A DNA stretch of 64,000 bases, from positions 1 through 64,000 of the forward strand of contig JAFISE010000123.1 of assembly GCA_022560025.1 (NCBI GenBank), read 5' to 3'. This document shows positions 42,623-54,431 of this stretch, piece after piece. Source of the DNA: Stagonosporopsis chrysanthemi. Taxonomy: Eukaryota > Ascomycota > Dothideomycetes > Pleosporales > Didymellaceae. A model generated the notes under the pieces. That model had not been told where the DNA came from, did no database searches, and saw nothing but the letters and a program-made list of their open reading frames with translations. A program made the translations under genes and the position numbers. Each line of letters begins with the position of its first letter. The first letter of the stretch is position 1.

Positions 42623-44700
42623 TTACGATGACGGTAGATTAGTAGTTCCGTCCGTATTGGCGTGAGTTTTTTCTTGCCTTGCCTGTTCCACTTGCTGCGC
42701 CGGCTTCTCATAGCCAATGGCCTCCAGCCACTTTGGATCGATGTTTTCCAACTGCAGGTACGGCGACGGATCTGAATTTGGATACTTAGCGTTGCACATG
42801 GCATGGCCCATGCCGAGATGTGCCCATGGATTTTTGTGCTGGTACTCGATCTCGAAATCCTCATAGCGCGGAGTCGCAATGACCTCGCTGTACATGTTTG
42901 ATGAGCCAGGCCAGACCGCTAAATTTATTAGTATGTGATCAAGTCAGGTATAGGCGAAAAGCATACCATTGACACGACCAGTCTCGTTGTTACGGTACCA
43001 GGATCTGCAGTCGCTCTTCCAGACTGTGTGCTTAATCCACTCCTGGGCATGTTCATTGAAGCGGTCTGTAATGTCTTGACGTGGGACCCAGGATTTGATG
43101 TGTTCACGTTGCATCTTTTTGATCATTTGTACTGCGTATTCGCAAACGCCGAGCAGAGGTCCTGTCACGGATCCGTTCTCCACAGGCCTGTTTGTTGACT
43201 CAGCAAAGTATCAACTTTTGTGAGAGACCGCTTACCATGTAGGACCAATGAACATGAGCCAATTCGGCATGTCCGGACATCCGAGACCGAGATACCCTTC
43301 GGGTGCCTTTTCCCACTTTTTGTACAGGTCTACTCCATTCTTCCCAATCACAGGGAATCTTGGCTTGTACGTGACATCAAAGCCAGTTGCACAAACAACA
43401 GTGTCGACCTTACGCTCTACACCATCGGCACCGATCACGCCATCTTCTGTGATTTCTTCAACGGCAGTGAAGTGAACGTCAACATTTTCCTTCTGGATTG
43501 CCTCCATGTACGGATCACCCGGGGTGATGCGACGGCCTGAATGTATCAGTAAGATGCGGAAATAAGCGCTGACAAAGTACCTACACCCAACTTCGAACTT
43601 AGGCGTAAAGCCCTGCAACAGCCTTTCATCTTTGATGAACTCCTTCATCCGCTCTCTGAACAGTTGCTGAGCACTCTTCTGCGCTTCACTTCCAGAGTAG
43701 AAAGTGCCCCAGAGACCATTGATCTGGTCTTCTATGTCTTTCGCATGAGCTACTAGCTTCTTTGGGTCACGACGGAACTCGTCTCGATCTTCCTGGGAGT
43801 ACTCGTGGTTCTGCCCGTAGTTGTTCGCGATTTGCACAAACCAAACTCCAGTGCGTATGAAGATGTCCAGATGCTTGACATGGGGCTGCATCTTAGGCAC
43901 AGTTTGGATTGAGGATGCACCTGAGCCGATTATTGCGACGCGCTCGTTTTGCCACTCTTTTTCTTGGTAGTCGTTCGGCCAGAGTGCGGTGTGCACTACC
44001 TTACCCTTGAACTTTTCTATGCCCTTGATTTGTGGCCACTTGTAGTTGTTCAGAATGCCTGTTGCGTAGAACAGCAGATCGCACTCCTCTACCCATTCCT
44101 TGGTCTCACCCGAGTGTGATTTCTGAAGAAGGGAGACCTTCCACTTGCCTGTCTCATCCTGCCATTCGGAACGAACGACCTCGGTGTTAAAGGTCATATA
44201 CTTGCGCAACTCAAAGACATCGACCACCTTACTCAGGTATTTATGGATATCTGGCGCGTAGGAGAAGAAGCGCGGCCAGTCTGGATTCAAGGCGAAGTTG
44301 AGCGTGTAAGCGTGGGAGGGAATATCACAAGCGCAGCCTATAATAATATTAGCTTTCGAGCTAGAGCGAGACTCATAGAGCCGTAGTGTTTCACCTGGGT
44401 ATCGGTTCTCCAGCCATGTTCCGCCAATATCTGCATTCTTCTCGTGAATGACATGTTCTACGTTCTCGCAGTGCTTCTGGATCTGATATGCCAACTGGAT
44501 ACCAGAAAGACCTGCACCGATAGTCAATGCCTTGAGCTTCCGGGAGGCTGGGTCCTAAGGTCGAGTTAGCAGGTGGCTCATGCTCACATAGTCTGTGCGC
44601 TCACATTGTAGATAATGTCTGGAATATTGTAGCCGCTTGAGCCAGGAGTCGAGTAGTCCCAACGCTCGCCTTTGCCAATTGCATTGAGATCCGGAGCCAT
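42623..44700 (-). CDS. Type I Baeyer-Villiger monooxygenase (FAD/NADPH)
   Basis: Six exons on the minus strand are in phase throughout: 44700-44605, 44554-44395, 44337-43585, 43536-43236, 43187-42967 and 42918-42623. Introns are 48-57 nt and the product has 608 residues. The FAD-binding Rossmann motif is G45-A-G47-L-S-G50. GTWLENRYPGCACDIPSHAY follows, restored only after splicing. The BVMO fingerprint FxGxxxHxxxWP is present at 195-206 (FKGKVVHTALWP). A second, NADPH-binding, motif (IIGSGASS) is near 221-228, and CATGFD follows. Such enzymes insert oxygen next to a ketone to form an ester or lactone, in catabolism or secondary metabolism; the substrate is unknown. No signal peptide is seen. 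The tyrosinase, membrane and transporter genes downstream on the map may share a pathway (inference). Confidence 0.92.
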
Positions 44701-45562
44701 GGTTTGATTTGACCTGTTTCTTGCCAAAAGCTGTTACTCTATATGGGCTTTGTTTAGAGCTTGTGCGTGTGCGCAAGTGCGCAAGTGCGATCTCGATTAT
44801 GTTGCACACGAGTCCGCTTGTGTCAAGAAAGGTGCCTCAGATGTCTGGAAATTAAGTCTGAAGTGTGATAACAATGAAGGTTCAAGCAGCAGTTGGGGAC
44901 TCGGTCGGTTTATGAAGTCGTGTTTCAGAGCTAATGGGCTTCTAATATTTCGACCGGACTGACTCGGATCTAGCGACTGCCTATCCAAAGCATTTATTAA
45001 CTGCCGATAGTGTCACCACACTCATGTACATCATCGTGTTTGATGCGGAACCCGGGAAGGTAACCACTAGCATTTGCGGGGACTTTGCGGGGTACTGTAG
45101 CTTTTCCCGAGGTTCACAAGGGCCACATTATTGATGTGCGACACACCAACTGAACGCGTGGTCGTTCAGAACATCGGGGCAAGATAGTTGAGTCGAATGA
45201 ATACTGGAGCAAGGTATGGTAGGATTACAGGTGACTCCCGTGCCGAGGACTAGGGCTTAGTCAGACACTGCAAAGGAGTGGGATCGTCGACGATCGTGAT
45301 GGAAGAAGCACTACTCACGCGCACCAATCTTTACTTCACGAGGTATTGGCGTATTTTGCAACGTCACTACTGCTGGCTGACAAGGCAGGAGTCTGACCTT
45401 CCTCATTGATTCATGTTGAGCACGTCTACATCTCAACGACCCACTGAATGGCTTGGGCAATATCGTGTTGGCTACTGTTCCAGAGAACCGTGGCTCATTT
45501 TTACGGAGCTATTGCTGGATGTAGAGTTCTCGACTAGATACAAGGAAACCTTCGGAGCGACC
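44701..45562. other. Intergenic region, no supported gene
   Basis: BVMO promoter side and 3' flank of the rhodopsin-domain gene. Nothing recognisable is seen. Confidence 0.45.
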
Positions 45563-46933
45563 TTAGCTGACACGCACATCTCGCGTAACGACGATAGTAC
45601 CAGGTTTCTCTTCCACATTGTGTAGTGGCAGTATGCTCTCGTTGCTTTCTTTACCTGAGCCAACGATCCATAGATTTCCATTGGAGGGTATCGCTGATGG
45701 TATTTTGACGGTGTTAGTTGATCCCCCCGTAAACTCTCCCAACACAATGCCTTTGTCCGAGCGCTCTGATTGCTTCTGATAGCCTAGAGAATTTGTTGGT
45801 TCTGTCAGTCGTTGGGTCCGCGTGGTCAAATTGCGAGCAGCCCCGAGAAACCAGCTAAACATAGGCTTTAAGGCTGGCAGTGACGCGGCAACGATGCCCA
45901 CATCGAGCTCGATAAACCTCCACAGAGTGAAACGGTCATGAACAAACGGGTCGGGGTCTTTGAAAATGGTTTTCTGTATCTGTAGTTTGACGATTGCTGC
46001 AATAGCAGCAAAAACGCCCAGCGATAACACAAACATCAGTGATATCTTCGAGCGTAGATTGAGCTGCAGCTGCCAAACGAGAGGGATGGGAAGGAGTGCA
46101 ATTATGAAATCGGTGATGATCGTGATGACTGCGAAAGTCAATTTTGATGGACGGTAAGACTAAGGACGATCGTACCGGTATTCATGAGTCCGATACTGGT
46201 GAAGGTATCCGGGGAAAAGCATTTGGCAGTTCCAACGCCGTACGGAGGTGGACGTAAGGCCATATTCCATGTCGCCTCGATGGGAATGCATTGCCAAATC
46301 TGGTGTCAGACATTTGATTAGCTCGTATCTTTAAAAAGACTGTAGAAGAACCCAGGCATGTGGAGATTGCTGGTAGATTCACTGGAAGGAGTGAACATTG
46401 ACTCACTGCTAGAAGATTAGCTTCCACTCTAAGCACAATGATGATAATGACAACCTACCCAGTGTTCCAACACAAGCAAATGTGAACAGAACCATAAATA
46501 TGTTAAGCCCGTGTAGGAACCAAATATAGCCTCTGTGGACTACAAGTCGCAGCAGGAAGTATGCGATGGAGATTTTGACCAACGCCACACCAAAAGTAGC
46601 AAGGATTGATGAGACTTGTCTGAGTCTGAGGAAGTCTTGATACTTCTGTTGATCCATCGTAATCACTGCGATATGTCTTCCCATGCCCGCTTTCGTTTGT
46701 TCGACGTATATGCCAGAAGTTGCGGCAGCGAATGCATGTGCCAGAAGCATGAGCCAGTCATCTTTGCCAAATGACTTGATCATGAAAGCGCGGACGTAAA
46801 ATCGTGAAACAACCACGAACGAGGCGACAGCAAACAATGATCCACACTTAGTCAGAAGTGCCGGTGCGTTCGTGAAGGCGATGTACTCTGGGGTCAGGAC
46901 CGAATCGTCAGGCACAGAAGCTAGTGCCGACAT
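45563..46933 (-). CDS. Rhodopsin-domain (SAT4-type) integral membrane protein, splice structure odd
   Basis: Clear exons on the minus strand are 46933-46459, 46299-46176 and 46128-45563. The product resembles the fungal seven-helix rhodopsin-domain family: RFYVRAFMIKSFGKDDWLML near the start, several helices, QCIPIEATWN, GTAKCFSPDTFTSIGLMNT, then ITDFIIALLPIPLVWQLQLN and FRFIELDVGI-like FIELDVGIVAASLPALKP. The C-terminal tail is polar. Exon 1 ends in phase 1 (donor GTAGGT at 46458) but the conserved exon 2 begins in phase 0 after CAG at 46300, so two bases (mod 3) are missing. The intervening 159 bp contains TAG/CA/GTGAGT, which could be a 2-nt exon; otherwise the gene is damaged or misassembled. 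Family members are often found next to secondary-metabolism genes; their function is poorly defined. Confidence 0.75.
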
Positions 46934-48328
46934 GGTGTCAAGGCTCAGGGAGGACAAGGATAAAGAAACAAAGAGGGTTGAAAAGATGGTTTACGAACAG
47001 GGTGTTCACTGGCAAGTCATGTACTTAACTTTGCAGACAGGCGGCGACAAGCGGCGATTTCATTTGTCTCAAGATGCGGCGCAGCATGGGAACTGTTCAG
47101 CGAACATTCAGGATCCATTGTTCAGATCATCTAGGAATTGCCCCAATGCTTGCTCTGACGCAAATTGGCAGTGACCGTTTCCCATAGGCCATGGGTGAGC
47201 TTCTGCTTCGGGTCCCGGCATCTGGTCCGCGGGCTGCATTAGTTTTCCGGGGTAGTGAAGTTCTAGGCACAGCAATCTAATCTGTGAGGAGCTTCATATC
47301 CTGCAAAATTCGCTTGGTAGTAGGTAGATTTGTGCAGGAGGTAGGGTTTGAACGAATTCAACGCGGTCTTGCATGTGAGCGTACCTTATATCATCATGGT
47401 GGGGCTCCGTTCCGCGCCGCGCAGGGGTTCAACTGGCTCTAAGTATCCTTGTCAAGCCAGACCACCCAATTGCAGTCCGCGGGGTCTCCTTGCCTTCGCT
47501 GTCGTGTTGTCATTTACATAGTAAGGTTTGACGGTGCATCATAGCCACCAAAGTCTGCAAAGTGACTTTGTTTTGCACACTTTTGTGCGAGCGGCTCCGA
47601 ATCGCTATCATAAGACGGAATATTGTCAGTGGACATCGTTCAAATTATTTCCGGCCCAGATCACAACGTATGCATCGCAGAAACATCCTGGACTTTCTTT
47701 GTGGCACGGTCAGATCCTACTTACTTTCATCCAATGGGATGCTGGGAACAGCGGGTCCATGCTCTAGAGGAAGATACAACATGGAACAATGAGTACATGC
47801 TGGCCACAGCATCGCATCCACCGAGCGCGGTCGAATATACGTTCATCGCACCTCGATGTTCTTGGTTTCTGTTCGCTTTCCAGCTGTCTACATTGTATCG
47901 TAAACTTACCACTGTCACCTCTCGCCTTGGATGTCTTACAGTCGTTACAATCTTTTACCTCTCGCATCCATCGCGCGGATTTCAATTTTGTTAGCGTCGC
48001 CGGGCCATCTTTCCTGACTCTCCCTGCATGAGCATCGACTGACACGATTAGCCATGGCGACTTCTGGGCTGACTAGAGGTGTTGTACGTTGAAGTATCAA
48101 TTTGGCTCTCGACCCTGATCCCTTGCTCTCCATAAGCACCATACCGTAAATGCAAAAGGCTGGTCTGCAGGGCCCTGTTGCCACGAGGCGCAATCAAGTG
48201 TCTGTGTCACATATATAAAGCACATGGATGTTCATGCCTTCCGAAATCGATCAAAACATTATTAGTTTCCGTTCCACGAATTTCTTCACTCATTTCCCCT
48301 CAGACAAAAGTTTTTCAGATCGTTCGCA
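46934..48328. other. 1.4 kb divergent region with a tyrosinase TATA box
   Basis: It lies between the rhodopsin-domain gene (minus) and tyrosinase (plus). A plus-strand frame at 47623-47994 starts only at TTG and has no domain. The TATA box is listed separately. Confidence 0.45.
48212..48219 (+). promoter_or_regulatory. Putative TATA box of the tyrosinase gene
   Basis: TATATAAA lies 110 nt upstream of the ATG at 48329, followed by a short A/T/C-rich leader. Motif and spacing only. Confidence 0.55.
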
Positions 48329-49758
48329 ATGCGGTTCTTTACCATTACGATCGCAGTGCTCCTTGGTACCGGTAGCGCTACCCCTACGTTCTTCAAGAAT
48401 GGCGAGCAAGAGGTTCTAGCGGCCAAAGCTGTAGTCAACATCGGTCTCAATGCGGCCCAGTACGGATACCCTAGCCCGAGAACTTGCACGCTGAAGAACG
48501 TGGCAGTGCGCCGAGAATGGTGAAGAATCTAGAGTTAACGAATATGACCGAGTTCGAGTCTGACAAGTATAGGTCTACACTTTCTCGGAAAGAGAAACTG
48601 AACTACATTGATGCTGTCAGATGTCTCCTTAAAAAGCCCGCATTGACGCCATCGGCAATCTCCGCCGGAGCTCGGAGTCGGTTCGATGACTTTGTTGTCA
48701 CCCACGTGCAGCAGACCTTCTCTGTACATGGAACTGTAAGTACCAGCCATTCTCGTACTTACTATGGCATTCGCTAACCGGTCATAGGCCAATTTCCTTG
48801 CCTGGCACCGCTACTACATCTGGGCCTATGAGCAGCTTTTGCGGAACGAGTGCGGCTACAAGGGCTACCTTCCCTACTATAACTGGGCTTGGTGGGCCGA
48901 AGATCCATCGAAGTCTCCTCTCCTTGACGGCAGCGATACAAGCATTGGAGGGAATGGCGAATACATTGTTGGGAGGAACTACACATGTGTTGGACAGATC
49001 GAGACTTGCATGATCAAGCTCAACCCGGGTCAGGGTGGAGGCTGCATCAAGAGTGGGCCTATGAAAGAGTAAGCCAACACTCGAACTGATCAACACTGAA
49101 ATCGAACTGACTTCTTCACAGATGGACAGTGAACCTTGGACCCATCAACACAAGATGGCTGAACATTAAGAAGAACCCCTCCCCTGACGGCTTGGGGTAC
49201 AATCCTCGCTGTTTGAGTCGTGATTTGATGAAGGATGCATCGCTCGGATCTACTGACAAGATTGTATCGGATCTCATCAAGAACAGCAAAGACATTCGCA
49301 CTTTTCAAAAGTGAGTTGAAACAATGGCGTCCATCACAGACTGCTAATACACGCAGCTTGCTTCAGGGTGACTTTCCTAACGGATACATAGGTGTCCACT
49401 CCGCTGGACACTACACTATTGGAGGTGACGCTAGCACTAATTTTTTTAACTCACCCTCTGACCCGTACTTTTACTGTGAGTCCTGGCGAATCAGCTTAGT
49501 TTGGGCAAGACTAATGTCTGATCAGTCCATCACAGTCAGATTGATCGTGTTTGGTGGATCTGGCAAAACCAGGACATCAAGAAGCGTCAATATGACATTG
49601 CCGACACCCTGACATTCCTGAATCTGCCTCCCAGCCGGAACGGTACTCTTGACGACAACATGTCTTTGGGATCTATGCTCGAGGCACAGTTTCCCAACAT
49701 CACTCAACGTGATGCAACGAGCACCTTAGCAGGCCCCTTTTGCTATATCTACGCTTGA
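48329..49758 (+). CDS. Secreted tyrosinase (type 3 copper oxidase)
   Basis: Six exons, 48329-48519, 48573-48735, 48788-49068, 49122-49310, 49357-49475 and 49526-49758, with introns of 46-53 nt, give 391 residues. Residues 1-18 form a signal peptide. The CuA site fits the tyrosinase pattern: H108, H116 and H125 (HGTANFLAWHRYY, then E133). CuB has H289 and H293 (VHSAGH) and H317 in DPYFYFHHSQID, a full match to the CuB signature. Cysteines at about 53, 140, 185, 192 and 204 and several N-x-S/T sequons fit a secreted fold. There is no long C-terminal inhibitory domain as in Agaricus-type enzymes; this is the short secreted class. It oxidises phenols to quinones, for pigment, lignin-related or metabolite chemistry. 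Exact substrate unknown. Confidence 0.93.
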
Positions 49759-51437
49759 ATTTGGTGAGATCGAAATCTGGCCCTTCTTTGTTGATATGAA
49801 CATCTTTCGGTATATAGACACGACCAGCATTACGATACGATAAATTAATCCGATAGAGGCATTCCACGGAGCAAACCAGTCGTTCAACGTTGTGCAATCT
49901 GGAAGGCTGACTGCCTAAACTAAGAAGGCGTAAAATGCTGTCGTGACGCCTCGAGCATTCACGACAATAATTTAGCGACAAGCGCAGGTATTTTCAAACA
50001 TGAGTCTGCGCTCCAACTATACTTCCACTTGTCTTGACAAAGACAGCGAGGAAGCATCGGTCTGCCAACGATCTGGTAGCACAGCGCAGGGATGGATAGC
50101 CACATTGGATCCTTGGATGCCCCTCAATCCAGACGTTCAGATCACTCTCAGCAGCGCCCATTGTTGTACTTCCCAGATCCCAATCATCAGAGATCCCCCA
50201 AAGCCACTGCGTCAGGGGCCTCTCGACATTCCTGTCACTCATCGCGCAACCGCACCACTGCGCACCTAATGCTATGTGTGCGTTCATGATCCCAGAAGAC
50301 CGACACGCTGTTCCCATGGCGTTGGGTGATGAAGATCATCTCAGACTGGAGGCTCGACGCCATTCGTTCGTTGCAGATTCATCACTACTAGTTACCTTCA
50401 CGTGCATTGATGCACATGTATGCTTTCAGCACAGCACAGCAAATACGTATCTAGTAGTTTGGAGCTCTAAAATCGCGATTCAGACTTGCAACGAGACGCA
50501 TCTAGATAGCCGGTGTGGCAGAGCCAATCTGATATTGTAGCGGCCAGCAATTCTTATTGTAGGCTTTACAAAAATCCAGCGATGCAGCGCAATGTGAACT
50601 GCCGATTGACGAGGTAATAGGTCCGGAACAATCGTTGTATTCAGCTTTCAGACCTTCAGCTGCGGTGCCTAAACAATTTTTTTGAGTTCGCACGAGCTAT
50701 GCACTTGCTTTTGATTACCGGAGTGACCGGTAGTCGGTTGGCGGGGAAGTCTCGAAAATGACGTGCTCAAGCCGGTGGATAGCAACATCATGCCCAGTCA
50801 CACCAGGACCACCAAAGCCTGGGTACGGCCTAGGCCAAGAACAGAATTATTCCACTACAACACCAAAGCAGTTATGACGAGAGGTATGATAAGGCGTCGT
50901 TGCACGCGAGAAAGTCGAAGAGATGGGAGCTAAGGCGGCGTGTATGCTCTAGAGCTCAGTGGTGATGTTCTGCAGTCACTCGAGGTACCTGGCGTTGGCA
51001 AAAGCTTGTCGACGACGGACCGAACCACAGTACGACTTGGAAAGACTCACTGCCCCAATGCGACGTCCCGAAGTCAAGACTTCCAGGCCAGCGCCTCATG
51101 GTTGTCGAATTCTTGGACGAAGTGAGGAATCCACTGCTAATTGTCAGCGGCTCAAAGGAACCTATGCCTTCTCGTCAAATAACAGTGCGCCGAGCCGTCG
51201 GAACGATATGAGCTCGTGAGCCCAGCACGCCGAGCGTCGCTCAGCCAAATGTTGCCATGCTTCGACCGCACTTGGCGGCGCAGAGTCTGGGTGTTCTCAG
51301 GTGTGCAGCAGCGCTATCGGGGCTATGATGCTCCAGATTCGTGGGGGTTCTGCACTGTATAAGTATTGTGTGCTCAGCGCGTACCGTGATTTTAGACAGA
51401 CAGTGACCTGCGTTGACGTTGCCCATCAACCGACAAT
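49759..51437. other. 1.7 kb intergenic region, no supported gene
   Basis: Tyrosinase 3' flank and MFS promoter. Short frames at 50000-50289, 50274-50540 and 50940-51125 show no domain. No repeats of note. Confidence 0.5.
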
Positions 51438-53119
51438 ATGGGTACTGACATCAAAGACATCGATTACACCAAAGGTGATGAATATGGAGTTGCCACGGAG
51501 CCAGTGCTGGTTCGTGACTGGACCGTGGAAGAGGAGAAGAAGGCCAAGCGCAAGTAAGTTGAGCATTGTCGATATCGATTTGGTCTGACCGTGGGTGATC
51601 AGGCTTGACTTGATCATCATGCCTCTCCTTACACTCGGTTTCTTCTGTCTGCAGGTAAGTCCATCTTCGTCACTGCTTGCCATACCATCCTAACATCCAA
51701 AGCTCGATCGTGGTAACATTGCCAATGCCATTACCGACGACTTCATGGAGGACATCGGCATCACCCAGGATCAATTCAACGTCGGCCAGCAAATGCTCTC
51801 GCTTGGTATCGTGCTCTTCGAGATCCCTGCCAACATGGCCCTCTACCGTGTCGGTCCCGGCAAGTGGCTCACCCTCCAACTCTTCCTCTTCGGCACTGTC
51901 AGCACCTTCCAAGCCTGGCAAAACAACTACGGCTCTTTCATTGCTACTCGCTTCCTGCTCGGCATCACAGAGTCCGGTTTCATCCCCGGCGGTCTCTGGA
52001 CACTGTCAACATGGTACACACGCTCCGAGACGGCCAAGCGCGTCATGATCTTCTACTTCGGCAACCAGTTTGGCCAAGCGTCCGCCAAACTGCTCGCGTT
52101 CGGTATCCTGCACATGCGTGGCGTCGGCGGCAAGGCAGGCTGGTTCTGGCTCTTCGTGCTGATGGGTGGCTTCACAATTATCAGCGGTTTCATCCTGGGT
52201 TTCTTCCTGCCCGACTCGTTCAAGAAGCCTCACCCGACCTTCGCACCGAAGTGGCAGATGTTTACAGACCGCGAGATCCACATCCTGCGCAGCCGAGTCC
52301 ACATCGACGAGCCCGCCAAGAGCAGGAAGAAGAAGAAGATTGGTCTTGCTGCGTTCAAGAAGGCTTTCACCAACTGGCGTATGTGGGCTCACTTCCTCAT
52401 TACCCTGTGCAACAATGGTCCTCAGCGCGCTTTCGACACCTATGCCCCATCCATCGTCACCTCGTTTGGCTTTGGCGCACTGCGATCCAACGCCTTGGCT
52501 GCTGTCGGCCTGTTCCTCCAGATCCCCGTGTCGTTCTCTTTCAGTTGGTTCTCGGATCGCTTTGACCGCCGTGGAGAGACGGTGATGGCGGGTTTCAGCT
52601 GTCACTTGCTGGGCTACATCTTCAACCGCATCTTCACTGAGACCAACATCCGGGGGGCGAAGTACTTTGGTGTTGTGTGGACACAGACATTCGGCACTTT
52701 CTCGCACCCGCTGAACATCACCTGGATGTCGCTGACCTGTACCGATTCCGAGGAGCGCGCTCTCGCCATGGCTCTGTAAGTTTTGCTCCTCGTACCGCAA
52801 TTGTTCCTCGTGGCTAATGTGTCGCAGCGTCATCATGGGAGCCAACATCGCCGGTATCTACGGTGCGCAGATCTTCCGTCGCGACGACCGTCCGCGCTAC
52901 CGTCGCGCTTTTGCTGTTGCTTGCGCCGTTCTCGCCGTCGGTTTGCTCATCTCTATCGGTCGCTACATCGAAGACAAGCTCCGTCGGCGCAGGAAGGCGC
53001 GTCAGGTCGACGAGACATCGTCTACCGAGGGTGAGACCCCCACTTTCTTGCCGAGTGACGAGCAGCCTGCGCCTATTGTCGATGGAAGGAGGCCGTCGTT
53101 GACGACTGGCAAGTTTTGA
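51438..53119 (+). CDS. MFS transporter, anion:cation symporter (allantoate permease-like) family
   Basis: Four exons, 51438-51553, 51603-51654, 51703-52775 and 52828-53119 (introns 49, 48 and 52 nt), encode 510 residues. The soluble N-terminus ends KRKLDLIIMPLLTLGFFCLQ (first helix), followed by LDRGNIANA, the family's characteristic loop after TM1. Repeated hydrophobic helices follow, with ATRFLLGITESGFIPGG, a central charged loop (KSRKKKKIG), SWFSDRFDRRGE (MFS loop motif) and a polar tail of about 60 residues. About 12 membrane helices are expected. ACS members carry organic anions such as nicotinate, allantoate, pantothenate or biotin precursors. The substrate is unknown; plasma membrane location is likely. 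The position 1.7 kb from tyrosinase leaves open an exporter or importer role for a shared pathway (inference). Confidence 0.92.
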
Positions 53120-53457
53120 GTCCGAGGCGGAGAAAGAGGAGTGAAAAGTTGGCTCGCTCTTGTGGATTCGGAGCGCTGGTCTGTACTGGATTTCCCGAAA
53201 TCAATCGCTCATATTGCTAGTATACCCCTTGAGATGATGTAGAGAAGAACCTTGCGTAGCACACAATAAGCGGTCCTTGCCTTATACAACGCTTGTTCCT
53301 AAGTCTAATTGTGTACGACCGAGTTTCCGACATACTCAGCTCTTCAAACATAACGACATGCAATGCATGTAATACACAAGATGAGCGACCCATCCACTTC
53401 CCAGCGAACAAGGCGTATCTCAACAAACACATCAGACACAGCGCTCACGCCACCCCA
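53120..53457. other. Convergent intergenic region
   Basis: 3' flanks of the MFS gene and the MAPEG-like gene. Nothing else is seen. Confidence 0.45.
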
Positions 53458-54013
53458 TCAACCCAACAACGAAGCCGCCTTGTAAATCTGCCAGAACGTC
53501 AACCCCGCCCCAACCGCCCAGAACGAGCTGCGAACAAAACTCTTCGCATGGTCCGCAATCGCAACATACGACACCACATATGCAGCCCTACACTCCGTCA
53601 GCCCCCACCCTCTGCTCAAAAAATAATACCCCCCCATCCACCTTTGGAAAAAAAACTCACCTCACAGCCATAAACGCCACCACAAACGTCGCCAGCCCCG
53701 TCTCACCCCCGCCCAGCACCTGGCCCTTTGCCGTAACCCTCTCCGCGACCAGGCTAGCCAGCACGGCCACGGCGTACAGCGGCAGCTGCTCGACATTGTT
53801 GCTGTGCGCATTCTCCGCGCGCTGGTATTTTTGGAACACGGCGTCGGGGACTTTTCCCTGCACGGCGGAGGGCGACAGCGAGGCTTTTGGGTTTGCGTTG
53901 TTGAGGTGGTAGCCGGCGGAGGAGAGGAGGGAGGCGGCGTACATGTGCGGCGCGAGGGAGAAGATGTAGTAGGCGGGGATGGAGAGGAGGGGGTAGTTTA
54001 GTGGGGAAGACAT
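53458..54013 (-). CDS. MAPEG-family-like small membrane protein
   Basis: Two exons, 54013-53661 and 53587-53458, with a 73-nt intron, give 160 residues. Hydrophobic helices are at about 5-20 (YPLLSIPAYYIFSLAP), 75-92 (LPLYAVAVLASLVAE), 102-118 (GLATFVVAFMAVR) and 140-155. The loop KYQRAENAHSNNVEQLPLYAVAV carries the RAENAHxNxxE pattern of the MAPEG superfamily (membrane glutathione S-transferase/peroxidase types), where Arg, Glu and Asn contact glutathione. It is probably in the ER membrane and acts on lipophilic or oxidised substrates. The exon 2 continuation AAYVVSYVAIADHAKSFVRS fits the last helix. The intron has a purine-pyrimidine imbalance (T run, G run). Confidence 0.8.
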
Positions 54014-54431
54014 GGTTGGGAGGGGGGGGGGGGGGTTGGGGTTTGGGATTTGGGATGGGAGGGGGGATTGTGTGAGGCTGGGAGAGGGTGCGCGGGATGG
54101 AGAGCGGACTGTTTTATGAGGTACTGTAGTTGAGCTGTTGACGGCGGGATGGGTTGTTGCTCACCATGACGTATTGAGAGGCGGCCCGTTGTCCGCGATG
54201 CGCTACGCTACGCAACTGCGCGCCGTGGTGTTTCTTCAACACTCCAAATGCGATTGTGAATACGGACCGATGCACTTCACGGAAGTCGTCAGCTCTGTGC
54301 CGATGCCAGTTTACGCGATACGAGGAATGCGACGATGAGTCCAACGGCTTACATGTGGGGTAATCCTCGGGCAGCCATATCTTCAATGAAATCAACCGCA
54401 ACCATAGTGTATCCAGGACCCATAATTGAAC
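54014..54431. other. Divergent promoter region with a G-run
   Basis: It is shared by the MAPEG-like gene (minus) and GFA gene (plus). A G run of about 15 at 54022-54035 and a G-rich stretch follow the MAPEG start. No gene is seen. Confidence 0.45.

Noticed and set aside
47623..47994. 123-codon plus-strand frame upstream of tyrosinase
   Set aside because: It starts only at TTG, has no domain, and lies before a good TATA box that serves the tyrosinase gene.
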